Translations under genes and position numbers: made by a program
Shown: in pieces, positions 25,824-35,899 of the stretch
Layout: each line of letters starts with the position of its first letter
How positions within the stretch are numbered: the first letter of the stretch is position 1
DNA from: Sinorhizobium saheli
Lineage (GTDB): Bacteria > Pseudomonadota > Alphaproteobacteria > Rhizobiales > Rhizobiaceae
Assembly (NCBI RefSeq): GCF_001651875.1
Contig: NZ_LNQB01000068.1
Span: 1 to 64,000, forward strand
Direction: 5' to 3'
DNA length: 64,000 nucleotides
Notes under the pieces: model-generated
What the model was told of the DNA's origin: nothing
Databases searched by the model: none
What the model saw: the letters and a program-made list of their open reading frames with translations, nothing else

Positions 25824-25857
25824 TTTTCGTTTGACATTCGTTTTCTCGTCGTATTGA
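25824..25857 (+). promoter_or_regulatory. Candidate glpK promoter with TTCGTTT-type repeats (DeoR/GlpR-like operator)
   Basis: Upstream of glpK, TTTTCGTTTGACATTCGTTT contains two TTCGTTT repeats spaced about one helical turn around a perfect -35 box TTGACA (25831-25836). DeoR-family regulators such as GlpR often bind T-rich TTCG repeats of this type. A good -10 box at the right distance is not obvious. No glpR gene is in the window. Confidence 0.35.
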
Positions 25858-25918
25858 AGTTTTCCGAATGTCGCCTCTGAGGAAGGGCGAAATGAGACTT
25901 CGTGCCGAGGAGGGGCAT

Positions 25919-27412
<1,494 letters not shown>

Positions 27413-27673
27413 GGCGGCGCGGTTTGCCTTTTCCGTCGATGGTCGCACCTTTTCCCAAGAGGCGGCCCCGGCATCCGGTGCGAATGCATAGTCAATGAGG
27501 TATATTCGCCGCGCCTCGCGCCCGGCATCCCCGCCATGTAGTCGATGCCTGAAAGCATCGCTCCCATTGATCCGCAAGCCTATACTGCACCGCTCCGGGC
27601 AGTGCGGCACACAGTTTTTCCGTACGTTTCCTGGGAGATACTCATCCGATCCAGGTGCAGGCTTGACGCACAC
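27413..27673. other. Intergenic region downstream of glpK, nothing recognised
   Basis: Between the glpK stop and the ArsR operator no gene is supported. Short frames such as 27495-27830 overlap the regulator and have no domain. An imperfect hairpin CACCGCTCCGGGCAGTGCGG lies near 27590 but has no T tract. Base composition is somewhat less GC-rich than in glpK. Confidence 0.45.
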
Positions 27674-27715
27674 ATATCTGGTTGGCTATATGTCAATCCA
27701 TAGCCAACCAGGTAT
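27664..27715 (+). promoter_or_regulatory. Promoter with a long palindromic operator before the arsR-type gene
   Basis: The arms ATATCTGGTTGGCTAT (27674-27689) and ATAGCCAACCAGGTAT (27700-27715) are inverted repeats matching at 15 of 16 positions, with a 10-base spacer. A -35-like TTGACG at 27664-27669 precedes them, and TATATG at the end of the left arm is a possible -10 box. The operator ends 9 bases before the ATG of the regulator, so it most likely binds the regulator itself and shuts off its operon. Confidence 0.7.
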
Positions 27716-27724
27716 GAGTCCGAC

Positions 27725-28048
27725 ATGTCAGAGGCTCACGATGTTCTTTTCAGGACGCTCGCCGACCCAACGCGGCGGGCCCTTTTTGAACGACTCTGCC
27801 GCGAAGGGGAAAGAACGGTCGGAGCCTTGACGGAGCGGGCGGGTGTCTCGCAGCCAGTCGTCTCCAAGCATCTCGGCCTATTGAAGCAAGCCGGTCTCGT
27901 GCGTGATCGCCATCAAGGTCGCCACACCTATTACAGCGCCCAACTCGGGGCGCTCGCCCCCTTGGTCGACTGGACAAGCGAAATGGCTGGATTCTGGCAG
28001 AGCCGTTTCGACGACCTCGAAGATTTGCTGAAAAGGATGGACCAATGA
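27725..28048 (+). CDS. ArsR-family transcriptional regulator
   Basis: This 107-aa winged-helix repressor begins MSEAHDVLFRTLADPTRRAL and has the recognition region AGVSQPVVSKHLGLLKQAGLV followed by a wing (RDRHQGRHTYYSAQ). No Cys-rich metal site is visible, so it is probably of the SdpR/YgaV-like group often paired with SRPBCC proteins. Its stop overlaps the start of the SRPBCC gene by four bases. The 16-bp palindrome just upstream is a strong candidate for its own operator. The inducing signal is unknown. Confidence 0.9.
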   Translation: MSEAHDVLFRTLADPTRRALFERLCREGERTVGALTERAGVSQPVVSKHLGLLKQAGLVRDRHQGRHTYYSAQLGALAPLVDWTSEMAGFWQSRFDDLEDLLKRMDQ

Positions 28049-28464
28049 ATGAAACCCGCACCGTCGTAGTCGAACGCGACATACCGTATCCGCCGGAGAA
28101 GATCTGGCGCGCACTCACCCAACCACACCTCATCGAGGAATGGCTGATGAAGAACGACTTTCAGGCCGTCGTCGGTCATCGTTTCAATCTGCGCGGAGAA
28201 TGGGGTGGTGAGCTGGACTGCGAAGTCCTCGCCGTGGAGCCGAACAGAAGGCTGACATACACTTGGAATTTCGTGCACGAGGATGCCGCCTTCGACCTCA
28301 AAAGCGTGGTGACGTTCACCCTCACCCCAACGACCACGGGCACCCAGCTACGCATGGAGCAGTCGGGCTTCCGGCCGGAGCAGCGCCAGGCCTTTGGTGG
28401 CGCCAAGGCCGGGTGGCAGCAGTTTCTTGCAAATTTGGAGGAGGTTCTGGCGCGGACGAATTGA
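28045..28464 (+). CDS. SRPBCC (AHSA1-like) domain protein
   Basis: This 139-aa protein has the START/Bet v1-like fold of the AHSA1 group: VVVERDIPYPPEKIWRALTQP at the start, EEWLMKNDF, FNLRGEWGGELDCEVLAVEP, LTYTWNFV and GWQQFLANLEEVLAR at the end. Such proteins bind hydrophobic ligands and are often in two-gene operons with an ArsR regulator, as here (ATGA overlap). It has no signal peptide. The ligand and physiological role are not known. Confidence 0.88.
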   Translation: MNETRTVVVERDIPYPPEKIWRALTQPHLIEEWLMKNDFQAVVGHRFNLRGEWGGELDCEVLAVEPNRRLTYTWNFVHEDAAFDLKSVVTFTLTPTTTGTQLRMEQSGFRPEQRQAFGGAKAGWQQFLANLEEVLARTN

Positions 28465-28535
28465 GTGTCCGCCAGCCTGTCAAACTGCAGCCAATCGGGT
28501 TCGATTCGCTGCGACTAATTTGATTGGAGATTCGA

Positions 28536-28751
28536 ATGAATTGGAGCATTTGGATTCGGCAAACCCACCGGTGGCTGTCCATCGCCTTCACCGTGACCGT
28601 GATCGCCAACTTCGTCGCCATGGGACTGGGCGAGCCTCCCGCCTGGGTGGTCTATTCGCCGCTTCCCCCGCTCTTCCTGCTGCTGTTCACTGGCCTCTAC
28701 ATGTTCGCGTTGCCGTATGCTCGACGCGGAGCTCGCAACGAGGCGGAATAG
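28536..28751 (+). CDS. Small membrane protein with two predicted helices
   Basis: This 71-aa protein has two hydrophobic segments, roughly residues 15-32 (SIAFTVTVIANFVAMGLG) and 42-59 (PLPPLFLLLFTGLYMFAL), and a basic tail RRGARNEAE. ATG at 28536 has GGAGATTCG before it. It follows the ArsR/SRPBCC pair by 71 bases on the same strand and probably belongs to that operon. No named family is recognised with certainty. Confidence 0.7.
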   Translation: MNWSIWIRQTHRWLSIAFTVTVIANFVAMGLGEPPAWVVYSPLPPLFLLLFTGLYMFALPYARRGARNEAE

Positions 28752-28802
28752 GCGGAGGTCGATTTGAGGACAAAGACATGCAGTAGTAAATGTTTCATCG
28801 CC

Positions 28803-29117
28803 TCACTGCACGAGGTCGCGCGCACGACGGCTTCGATAGATTCTCGGGCCCAGCCGGAACCATTGCGCATACCCCAACGCAGCAAAGATCGGGGTCGTTA
28901 CGAGGGTAATCTCTGCAGGCGTTGAAAGCCCCATGTACAGGAGAACAAAGCCGATTGCTGACGCAAAGACCCCGATCGGAAAAGTGAGTACTGCGAGAAT
29001 CCAATGGCTTATAGCCATTATAAGAAGCTCGTTTTCGGGATAAACGAAATTCATGCCGATGCTCCCGAAGCCGGCGATGAACACCACCGCGATATAGGCT
29101 GCTTTGTAGCCCTGCAT
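28803..29117 (-). CDS. Small membrane protein, function unknown
   Basis: This 104-aa protein starts MQGYKAAYIAVVFIAGFGSI after a strong GGGGGAGAGA site. It has about three membrane helices (residues about 5-22, 31-60 with a break, and 65-85) and a basic C-terminus GPRIYRSRRARDL. It is convergent with the preceding small membrane protein gene and lies about 35 bases downstream of another unknown gene on the same strand. No family recognised. Confidence 0.62.
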   Translation of the reverse strand: MQGYKAAYIAVVFIAGFGSIGMNFVYPENELLIMAISHWILAVLTFPIGVFASAIGFVLLYMGLSTPAEITLVTTPIFAALGYAQWFRLGPRIYRSRRARDLVQ

Positions 29118-29151
29118 TCTCTCCCCCCTGTGCACACGCACCAGCGAACGT

Positions 29152-29487
29152 TTAGAGGACGCCTGTCGACGTCCAGCCGCGTGCTATTGCCCATTTGTCG
29201 TAGACGCGGCGCATTTCGGTTCGGTTAGCGCCGGCCAGTTCCACCGCTCTTGCATCGGATATCCCGAGCCCGTGAAGAAGGTCATTGAGCGAATTGTTGA
29301 TCGCGAGGCAAACCGGCCCGCTGTCGACCGAGTCATCCACGTCCGGCCATTTCGCAAGGATGCCGCGCATCTCGCCCTCGGTCACACCGAACCGCGTTTC
29401 AATGTCCCACCCGTGGTGCAGCAGAGCACCTTCGATGGAGCGGCGTACGACGTCGAGTTCTTGTTCGGATAACGCAGCGAGCGACAT
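29152..29487 (-). CDS. Hypothetical protein, 111 aa
   Basis: This acidic, soluble protein starts [20 protein letters not shown] and contains [20 protein letters not shown] and a late [19 protein letters not shown]. The two similar W-ending helices suggest an internal duplication. No known domain or catalytic motif is visible. It sits upstream of the small membrane protein gene on the minus strand and could share a transcript with it. Coding character is supported by length and sensible composition only. Confidence 0.6.
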   Translation of the reverse strand: MSLAALSEQELDVVRRSIEGALLHHGWDIETRFGVTEGEMRGILAKWPDVDDSVDSGPVCLAINNSLNDLLHGLGISDARAVELAGANRTEMRRVYDKWAIARGWTSTGVL

Positions 29488-29739
29488 CTGGAGTCCGGTG
29501 CAAATGAATCAACTAGAGCGAGAGGGGTAGCACTAATCGCTTTCGCTCGCGATAGCCTGACAAACCTAGTCGCCAGCCTCGGCACCGGCCGGATAAAGCA
29601 ACGGTCAACCTGCGGGGGCCGTGCAGCATGGATTGATTGCTACTCGGACGGACCTGGAAACGGTGCGTTTCCTTCGCGTGCATTTGCAGCCTGGTCCTGC
29701 GCGATCTATCTGTGGCGGAACGACAGCAGGAAGCCAATC

Positions 29740-30780
29740 ATGGAACTCGGACTCTATACTTTCGCCGACGTCGATCCCAATGCGGCCGACAAGGGTGCCG
29801 AAGGACGCCGGCGGCTTGCCAATCTCCTGGAGGAGATCGAGCTTGCCGATCAGGTCGGGCTCGACGTCTTCGGCCTGGGCGAGCATCATCGGCCCGATTA
29901 TGCGGTCTCCGCGCCGGCGGTGGTGCTGGCGGCGGCGGCAGCGCGCACCAGCCGCATCCGGCTGACGAGCGCGGTCACGGTGCTGAGCTCCGACGAGCCG
30001 GTGCGCGTCTTCCAGCAGTTTGCGACGCTCGACCTCCTCTCCAACGGGCGCGCCGAGATCATGGCCGGGCGCGGCTCCTTCATCGAATCCTTCCCGCTCT
30101 TCGGTCAATCGCTGGACGACTACGACGGGCTTTTTGCCGAGAAGCTGGACCTGCTGCTGACGCTGCGCGACAGCGAGAAGGTCACGTGGTCGGGCGAAAT
30201 GCGGCCGCCGATCAACGACCGCGGCGTCTATCCGCGGCCGCTGCAGAACCCGCTGCCGCTCTGGATCGCCGTCGGCGGCACGCCGCAGTCGGTGGCGCGC
30301 GCCGGGGCGCTCGGCTTACCCGTGGCGCTCGCGATCATCGGCGGCGAGCCGCGGCGGTTCGCGCCGCTCTTCGACCTCTATCGCGAGGCCGCACGCCGCG
30401 CCGGACAGGACGCCTCGACGCTGAAGACGAGCATCAACGTGCACGGCTTCATCGCCGAGACGACCGAGAAGGCGGCCGACCAGTTCTACGGTCCGCAGGC
30501 GGAGGTGATGAACCGCATCGGCCGCGAACGCGGCTGGGGGCCGACCAATCGCGCCCATTTCGACCAGGCACGCAGCCCGACCGGCAATCTCTTCCTCGGG
30601 GATCCGGAGAGCGTGGCGAAGAAGATCGTCGCCCACCAGAAAATCTTCCGCAACGATCGCTTTCTGCTGCAGATGGCGATCGGGCTCATGCCGCACGACC
30701 AGATCATGCGCGGCATCGAGCTTTACGGCACGAAGGTCGCGCCGCTCGTGCGCGAGATGCTGGCCGAAGAGCGCCCGTAA
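29740..30780 (+). CDS. LLM-class flavin-dependent oxidoreductase
   Basis: This 346-aa protein of the luciferase-like monooxygenase family begins [14 protein letters not shown] and has [57 protein letters not shown] and [20 protein letters not shown], all typical of the F420/FMN TIM-barrel group. It likely uses reduced FMN to oxidise a small molecule, but the substrate is unknown. ATG at 29740 follows CAGGAAG. It stands alone and is followed by a GCAGCGACC repeat and a map gene. Confidence 0.88.
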   Translation: MELGLYTFADVDPNAADKGAEGRRRLANLLEEIELADQVGLDVFGLGEHHRPDYAVSAPAVVLAAAAARTSRIRLTSAVTVLSSDEPVRVFQQFATLDLLSNGRAEIMAGRGSFIESFPLFGQSLDDYDGLFAEKLDLLLTLRDSEKVTWSGEMRPPINDRGVYPRPLQNPLPLWIAVGGTPQSVARAGALGLPVALAIIGGEPRRFAPLFDLYREAARRAGQDASTLKTSINVHGFIAETTEKAADQFYGPQAEVMNRIGRERGWGPTNRAHFDQARSPTGNLFLGDPESVAKKIVAHQKIFRNDRFLLQMAIGLMPHDQIMRGIELYGTKVAPLVREMLAEERP

Positions 30781-30827
30781 AGGGACCTGCGTCGACTTGC
30801 GGCACTGGCATCTCCGGCGTTGAGCCG

Positions 30828-30912
30828 CTACTGCATGTTTCCTTGAACATGCAGCCGTTCGAAGTGCTACAGCGACCCTTGCGCGTTCGATAGACGCGCG
30901 GCGCTGTAGATG
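30828..30912. repeat. GCAGCGACC-type repeat (copy 2), just upstream of map
   Basis: CTACTGCATGTTTCCTTGAA, ACAGCGACCCTTGCGCGTTC and GACGCGCGGCGCTGTAGA follow the same order as the copy at 10848-10936, with about 75 percent identity by eye. It ends 19 bases before the map start codon, so it will form part of the promoter or leader of that gene. Confidence 0.72.
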
Positions 30913-30931
30913 CCGGCGAAAGCGAGACACG

Positions 30932-31681
30932 ATGACCCTCAACAACGATGAAGACCTCGAGCGGCTGAAGGAAATCGGCCGCATCTGTGCCAATGCGCTG
31001 CAGGCGATGGGCGAGGCGCTCCAGCCGGGCATCACAACGGCGGAACTCGACGCGATCGGTCGCAAGGTGCTCGACGAGGCGGGCGCGCGCTCAGCGCCCG
31101 AGCTCTGCTACAACTTCCCCGGCGCAACCTGCATCAGCGTCAACGAGGAAATCGCCCATGGCATTCCGGGCAGCCGGGTGATCCAGGCGGGCGACCTCGT
31201 CAATATCGACGTTTCGGCGGAAAAGGACGGCATCTTCGCCGATACCGGCGCGTCCTTCCCGGTGCCGCCGGTGACGAGCGCCATCGACAGGCTCTGCCGC
31301 GACGGCAAGCGCGCCATGTGGGTCGGCCTGAAGCAGGTCCGGCCGGGGCAGTCGCTGGCGGCGATCGGCAACGCCATCGGCGAGTTCGCCCGCAATAACC
31401 GCTACTCGCTCGTCACCAACCTGGCGAGCCACGGCATCGGCCGCTCGCTGCACGAGGAACCGGCCGAGATCGCCACCTGGCCGGACCCGTCCGAGCGGCG
31501 GCGGATGGCCGAGGGCATGGTCTTCACCGTCGAGCCGTTCCTGTCGATGGGCGCGCACTGGGCCGGGGGCGGCGACGACGACTGGACGCTCTACAGCGAG
31601 CCGCGTGCGCCGACCGTGCAATATGAGCATACGGTCGTGGTCACCCGCGGCGGACCGCTGGTCGTGACGCTGCCGGGGTAG
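30932..31681 (+). CDS. map: Type I methionine aminopeptidase
   Basis: This 249-aa metalloenzyme removes the initiator methionine from new proteins. The five metal ligands are in NIDVSAEKDG (Asp), FADTGASF (Asp), SHGIGRSLHEEP (His), VFTVEPFL (Glu) and VQYEHTVVV (Glu); the extra active-site His is in EEIAHGIPG. The segment around FADTGASFPV differs a little from housekeeping MAPs, so this may be a second copy in a genome that has another map. Start ATG at 30932 is close behind a RIME-like repeat. Confidence 0.88.
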   Translation: MTLNNDEDLERLKEIGRICANALQAMGEALQPGITTAELDAIGRKVLDEAGARSAPELCYNFPGATCISVNEEIAHGIPGSRVIQAGDLVNIDVSAEKDGIFADTGASFPVPPVTSAIDRLCRDGKRAMWVGLKQVRPGQSLAAIGNAIGEFARNNRYSLVTNLASHGIGRSLHEEPAEIATWPDPSERRRMAEGMVFTVEPFLSMGAHWAGGGDDDWTLYSEPRAPTVQYEHTVVVTRGGPLVVTLPG

Positions 31682-31778
31682 AGCACCTTGCGGTCAGGTG
31701 GAATCGCCTGACGTCGCGCAAATGCGGCAAAAGCAAACAGATCGAGCGGTGCGCAAACGCATGGGAGCGCCGCTCTAG
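31682..31778. repeat. Repeat with TCAGGTGGAATC hairpin (copy 1)
   Basis: A 97-base element directly after the map stop: AGCACCTTGCGGTCAGGTGG, AATCGCCTGACGTCGCGCAA, ATGCGGCAAAAGCAAACAGA, then GAGCGGTGCGC and a CTCTAG end. The same element, about 80 percent identical by eye, lies at 38681-38782 directly after der. Its internal TCAGGTG/CACCTGA hairpin is exact in the second copy. Confidence 0.8.
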
Positions 31779-31916
31779 GACCCGGTTGCCGAGCCGCACC
31801 TCCCTCTGGCGCCGATGTCGCGGCATTCCCCCGCGGCCGGGAGCGTTCGATTCCTTCGATGGCTCGTTCAATTATAATGATTTGTCGGCTTCTTGTTGCG
31901 ATGCAATAAGAAGGAC

Positions 31917-33215
31917 ATGAGCACTCTCCAGAGACTGCAGGGCAGCGAAGGGACCGGATCGAAGCGATCCGTTGGGGGCAACGACCCTCATCGGGACCAA
32001 TCGTCGCCGGCCTCCGACCGCTCCCTCAAAAGCGTCAATCTCGCCGCAACCGCTCTCGCCGGGGCGATCGCCATGGCGGCGGCCATGGGCTTCGGCCGGT
32101 TCTCCTATACGCCGATCCTGCCGGCGATGATGGCCGATCATGGGCTTTCTCCGGGCGATGCCGGCCTCATCGCCTCGGCGAATTTCATCGGCTATCTCCT
32201 CGGCGCGGTCTCTGCCGCCTATGGCTGGGCGCACGGGCGCGAGCGCGGGATCGGGCTTGCCGCGCTGGCCGCAACGACCCTGTTGCTCGCCGCCATGGGC
32301 CTCACGTCCTCCGTCCTCGTCTTTTCCATCATCCGCTTCCTCGCGGGGCTCGCGAGCGCCTTTGCGATGATCTTCGTCTCGGGGATCGTGCTGGGGCAGG
32401 GGCTCGCCGCGAGGTCGCAGCACGTTCCCTCCGTGCATTTCGGCGGCGTCGGGGCCGGCATCGCGCTGTCCTCGCTCGCCGTCTGGGCGGCGCCGCTTGC
32501 AGGCGTCGCCGGGTTTTCGGGCTCACAGGCCGACTGGTTCACCGGTGCGCTCGTCGCGGCGGCGGGGACCGTCGCGGCGGCCGTGCTGCTGCCGGCGGGT
32601 CATCATGCCGCCGCCGGCGGTCGCCCGGAGCCGCCGCTCACCTGGACGCGACCGCTCAAGGTGATGACGCTCACCTACGGCTTCTTCGGCTTCGGCTACG
32701 TCATCACCGCCACCTTCCTCGTCGCCATGGCGCGCGGGTCGAACGGCGGCCACGGCGTCGAGTTTCTCGCCTGGCTGATCACCGGCGCCAGCGCCGCGCT
32801 CTCGATCTGGCTCTGGCGTTTCGCCGTGCCGAGGCTTGGCTTGGCAGGCGTCTATGCCGCCGGGCTCCTCTTCGAGGCCGCCGGCCTCGTTCTGACCGTG
32901 TCTCTGCCTTCGCCTTTCGCGCCGCTCGTCGGCGGGCTGATGCTGGGGGCGACCTTCATGATGGTCACCGCCTACGGCCTGCAGATCGGCCGGCAACTGG
33001 CCCCGGAAAGCCCCCGCCGGGCGCTCGCCTTCATGACCGCCGCCTTCGGCGTCGGCCAGATCGTCGGGCCGCTGGTAGCAGGGTGGCTCGCCGAGCGGAC
33101 CGGTAGTTACGCCTTGCCGACGCTTGCCGCGGCGTTCGTGCTGCTCGGGTGCGGTGGCGTTGTTTTGGTCGAACTGCCGCGTATCAGGACCGCTTTGGCT
33201 GGGCGGCAGCTTTAA
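31917..33215 (+). CDS. YbfB/YjiJ-family MFS transporter
   Basis: This 432-aa inner-membrane protein has about 12 hydrophobic helices after a 40-residue polar N-terminus. The first helix contains AMAAAMGFGRFSYTPILPAM, the hallmark of the YbfB/YjiJ branch of the major facilitator superfamily; later comes ASANFIGYLLGAVSAAYGW and SPRRALAFMTAAFGVGQIVGP. ATG at 31917 follows AAGAAGG. The substrate of this branch is generally unknown. It stands alone between map and bacA. Confidence 0.87.
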   Translation: MSTLQRLQGSEGTGSKRSVGGNDPHRDQSSPASDRSLKSVNLAATALAGAIAMAAAMGFGRFSYTPILPAMMADHGLSPGDAGLIASANFIGYLLGAVSAAYGWAHGRERGIGLAALAATTLLLAAMGLTSSVLVFSIIRFLAGLASAFAMIFVSGIVLGQGLAARSQHVPSVHFGGVGAGIALSSLAVWAAPLAGVAGFSGSQADWFTGALVAAAGTVAAAVLLPAGHHAAAGGRPEPPLTWTRPLKVMTLTYGFFGFGYVITATFLVAMARGSNGGHGVEFLAWLITGASAALSIWLWRFAVPRLGLAGVYAAGLLFEAAGLVLTVSLPSPFAPLVGGLMLGATFMMVTAYGLQIGRQLAPESPRRALAFMTAAFGVGQIVGPLVAGWLAERTGSYALPTLAAAFVLLGCGGVVLVELPRIRTALAGRQL

Positions 33216-33367
33216 GATTTTGCTGCACAGGAGCTAGGTTCCGGCCCGCAGCCCCATGAAATATCAGCAATGTTCGCTTTAGAAGATTGTTGCAGATCGG
33301 CTTTTGCCCTAGTTTCGGCGCATGGGACGGCAAGCTGTCCGTCTTCCTGAAACGCGAGTTGACTCCC

Positions 33368-34633
33368 TTGTTCCATTCATTCTTTCCCAAGCCGAAGCTG
33401 TTCTTCGCGTCCGGCGCGATCTGGTCGCTTATCTGCATTCTTATCTGGTACACCGTCGGACCGCAGGTGGGAGCAGCAGTCGGCTTGCCGCCTCTTGCTC
33501 CGGATCAGAAGGCGCCGATCGGTCTCGCCTACTTCTTCACTCCCGACAATCTTTGGTTTTATCTCTATTTCACTATCTTTGTGCTGATCTTCGGCGGTGT
33601 TTGGAAAATAATCGCCAGGGATCACCCGTGGGTAAACTGGTCTATCTGGGGTTCGGCGTTCATCATTTTCATCGCCTATTTCGCAGTGCAGACTTCGGTT
33701 GCGGTCAATAATTGGCGCGGCCCGTTCTTCGATTTGCTGCAAGACGCTCTTGCAAGGAAGCCGGGGATCACGGCCAGTCAGTTCTACCTGCTCCAACTGC
33801 GCTTCCTCGAAATCGGGTTCGTCGGTGTTACACTGAACGTCATCACGGCCTTCTTCACCAATCATTACGTGTTCCGCTGGCGCACGGCGATGAATGATTT
33901 CTATATGTCGAAGTGGGAGCAACTTCGGCACATCGAAGGTGCCTCGCAACGTGTTCAGGAAGACACGATGCGTTTCGCCAACATCCTCGAAGGACTAGGC
34001 GTCACGCTCATCAACTCGGTGATGACTCTCGTGGTCTTTCTGCCACTGCTCTTCGATATGTCAAAGCATGTCGCCGATCTGCCTGTGCTCGGCGCCATTC
34101 CTCACTCACTTTTTTGGCTTGCGATCATATGGTCTCTCTTCGGCACCATGCTTTTGGCGGGCGCCGGCATCAAGCTACCTGGGTTGAATTTTCGTAATCA
34201 GCGTGTTGAAGCAGCCTACCGCAAGGAGCTCGTCTACGGTGAGGATCATGCAGATCGCGCGCAACCTCTTACAGTAAGAGAGCTTTACAGTAATGTCCGT
34301 CGAAATTATTTCCGTATGTACTGGCATTATCTGTACTTCAATGTCGCCCGTTATTCTTATGGGCAGCTCGATGCGATTTTCTTGAACTTCATGCTTATTC
34401 CTACCTTCGTTGCCGGAAAGATAACGTTGGGTATCTGGCAGCAGATATCCACGGCCTTTGGCGAGGTCAGCAATTCGTTCCAGTATCTGGTGAACTATTG
34501 GCCGACGATCGTCGAACTCCTGTCGATCCAAAAACGCCTCAAGGCCTTCGAAGCAGCGATCGAGGAAGAACCGCTGCCGGAGATCGACCAGCAGTTCATC
34601 GAAGCCGGCGGCAAGGAAGAACTTGCCCTCTAA
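33368..34633 (+). CDS. bacA: BacA/SbmA-family peptide transporter
   Basis: This 421-aa inner-membrane protein belongs to the SbmA/BacA family, which imports peptides in a proton-dependent way. In Sinorhizobium BacA is needed to survive legume NCR peptides during symbiosis. Marks are FFPKPKLFFASGAIWSL at the start, FRWRTAMNDFY, LRHIEGASQRVQEDTMRFA, LPGLNFRNQRVEAAYRKELVYGEDHADRAQPL and NSFQYLVNYWPTIVELLSI. A TTG at 33368 gives LFHSFFPKP and the family length of about 420; the frame open to 33287 adds atypical residues. Its GC content looks lower than that of its neighbours. Whether it is the symbiotic bacA or a paralogue cannot be settled here. Confidence 0.88.
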   Translation: MFHSFFPKPKLFFASGAIWSLICILIWYTVGPQVGAAVGLPPLAPDQKAPIGLAYFFTPDNLWFYLYFTIFVLIFGGVWKIIARDHPWVNWSIWGSAFIIFIAYFAVQTSVAVNNWRGPFFDLLQDALARKPGITASQFYLLQLRFLEIGFVGVTLNVITAFFTNHYVFRWRTAMNDFYMSKWEQLRHIEGASQRVQEDTMRFANILEGLGVTLINSVMTLVVFLPLLFDMSKHVADLPVLGAIPHSLFWLAIIWSLFGTMLLAGAGIKLPGLNFRNQRVEAAYRKELVYGEDHADRAQPLTVRELYSNVRRNYFRMYWHYLYFNVARYSYGQLDAIFLNFMLIPTFVAGKITLGIWQQISTAFGEVSNSFQYLVNYWPTIVELLSIQKRLKAFEAAIEEEPLPEIDQQFIEAGGKEELAL

Positions 34634-34642
34634 CGCGCGGCA

Positions 34643-35647
34643 TCAGAAGGCGGAGCGATCCGCCTTCTTTCTTGCCTCCTCGATCAGGGGCAATGCCTCG
34701 GCATAGCTGACACAGGCGACCTCCGGCTTGCCGCAGGTCTCCGTCAGGAAACGATCGAGTGCGCGCCAATAGGCGCCGCCGTTCATCTCGACGAAATGGA
34801 AGCCGAGCTGCAGCGGGATGCGCTCGCCGTCATATTCCTTCTGGAAGGCCTTGCGGTAGGCTTCGAGCGTGCGCTCCTCGAAGCGGGCGCTGTCCTTCCT
34901 GTTCTCGACGCCCATCGAATGGCGGATGAAGAGATTGTAGTCCATGCCGATCACCGGGCGACGGGAAGGACCTTCGGGAATGAGAGGCAGGCCGAACCGC
35001 GGCATGCCGTCTTTCGTCATGGGCCAGCCGGGCCCCTTGGTGACGAGGCTGGCATCGTAGCTGAAGCCGAAGTCCTTGACGGCGGGCAGGAGGCCGTCGC
35101 TCAGCGACAGATAGGGGGCGCGGAAACCCTCGATGCCGTGTTCGGCGAAATCCGCCCAGCCCGGCGGCTCGGCTTCCGGTTTGCCTGCCTTTTTCCAGGC
35201 GTCGCGCAACGCCGTCCGGAAGGCGGTGAATTCGCTTTCCCAGTCGGCCTTGCTCCAACCCCCGCCGTCGAAATGGCCGCAGGCATGGCTGCCGATGTCA
35301 TGGCCCTCGAGATGCGCCCGCCAGATGTTCGCAGCGCGAACGGCGATCTCCTCGCGGCTCTGGGCAAAGCCGACATTCGACCGCCCGGCCTTCTGGCCCG
35401 GCGCCTTGTATTCCCTCTTGGCGTCTGCCTTCGTCATCAGGAAGGTGCAGGAGAGGAAATAGGTGAAATGCGCGCCGGTGCGGCTCGCCATGGCGAGGCT
35501 TTTCTCCCACAGCGCATTGTCGTGCGCGCCGTCGAAGGAGACGATGACGAGCTGCTTTTCCTTGACGGGCAGGGGTGCCGCTGGCGGATCGGCGAGCGTG
35601 GCCGTGGGAAAAAGACAAAGCGAGAGCGCGAGGATCTTGCGTGGCAT
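34643..35647 (-). CDS. Exported polysaccharide deacetylase family protein
   Basis: This 334-aa protein has a Sec signal peptide (MPRKILALSLCLFPTATLA, cut before DPP), so it acts in the periplasm or beyond. The NodB-type catalytic motifs are QLVIVSFDGAHDN (Asp pair) and GHDIGSHACGHFDGG (two His metal ligands), followed by GIEGFRAPYLS. It resembles the group of secreted deacetylases with a long insert between the motifs. The substrate, perhaps a surface glycan or peptidoglycan, is unknown. Its last codons form the terminator hairpin of bacA. Confidence 0.86.
   Translation of the reverse strand: MPRKILALSLCLFPTATLADPPAAPLPVKEKQLVIVSFDGAHDNALWEKSLAMASRTGAHFTYFLSCTFLMTKADAKREYKAPGQKAGRSNVGFAQSREEIAVRAANIWRAHLEGHDIGSHACGHFDGGGWSKADWESEFTAFRTALRDAWKKAGKPEAEPPGWADFAEHGIEGFRAPYLSLSDGLLPAVKDFGFSYDASLVTKGPGWPMTKDGMPRFGLPLIPEGPSRRPVIGMDYNLFIRHSMGVENRKDSARFEERTLEAYRKAFQKEYDGERIPLQLGFHFVEMNGGAYWRALDRFLTETCGKPEVACVSYAEALPLIEEARKKADRSAF
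34645..34673 (+). terminator. Rho-independent terminator of bacA
   Basis: A perfect 10-bp stem AGAAGGCGGA/TCCGCCTTCT with loop GCGA begins 12 bases after the bacA stop and is followed by TTCTT. It lies wholly within the last codons of the convergent deacetylase gene. Confidence 0.75.
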
Positions 35648-35899
35648 GGGGACGGCTTCTCGGGAGAATCAGCGGATGCGAGGAGTGGTTCCCGCCGTCC
35701 CTTCTTCAACAATGCGGCAATCCTTTGATCTCGCCGGAATTTCGCGGGGACATCGTCACGCCATGGTAAACGAAGGAATAAAGCAGGAATCCAAAGGGTT
35801 TGATGCGGGGAACCGCTTGCATACCGCGCTCATTTTTTGATTGATGGGCGTTACAGTCCGGACGTTCCGGAAGCGGCATCATCTAGCGGCGGGTGAATT

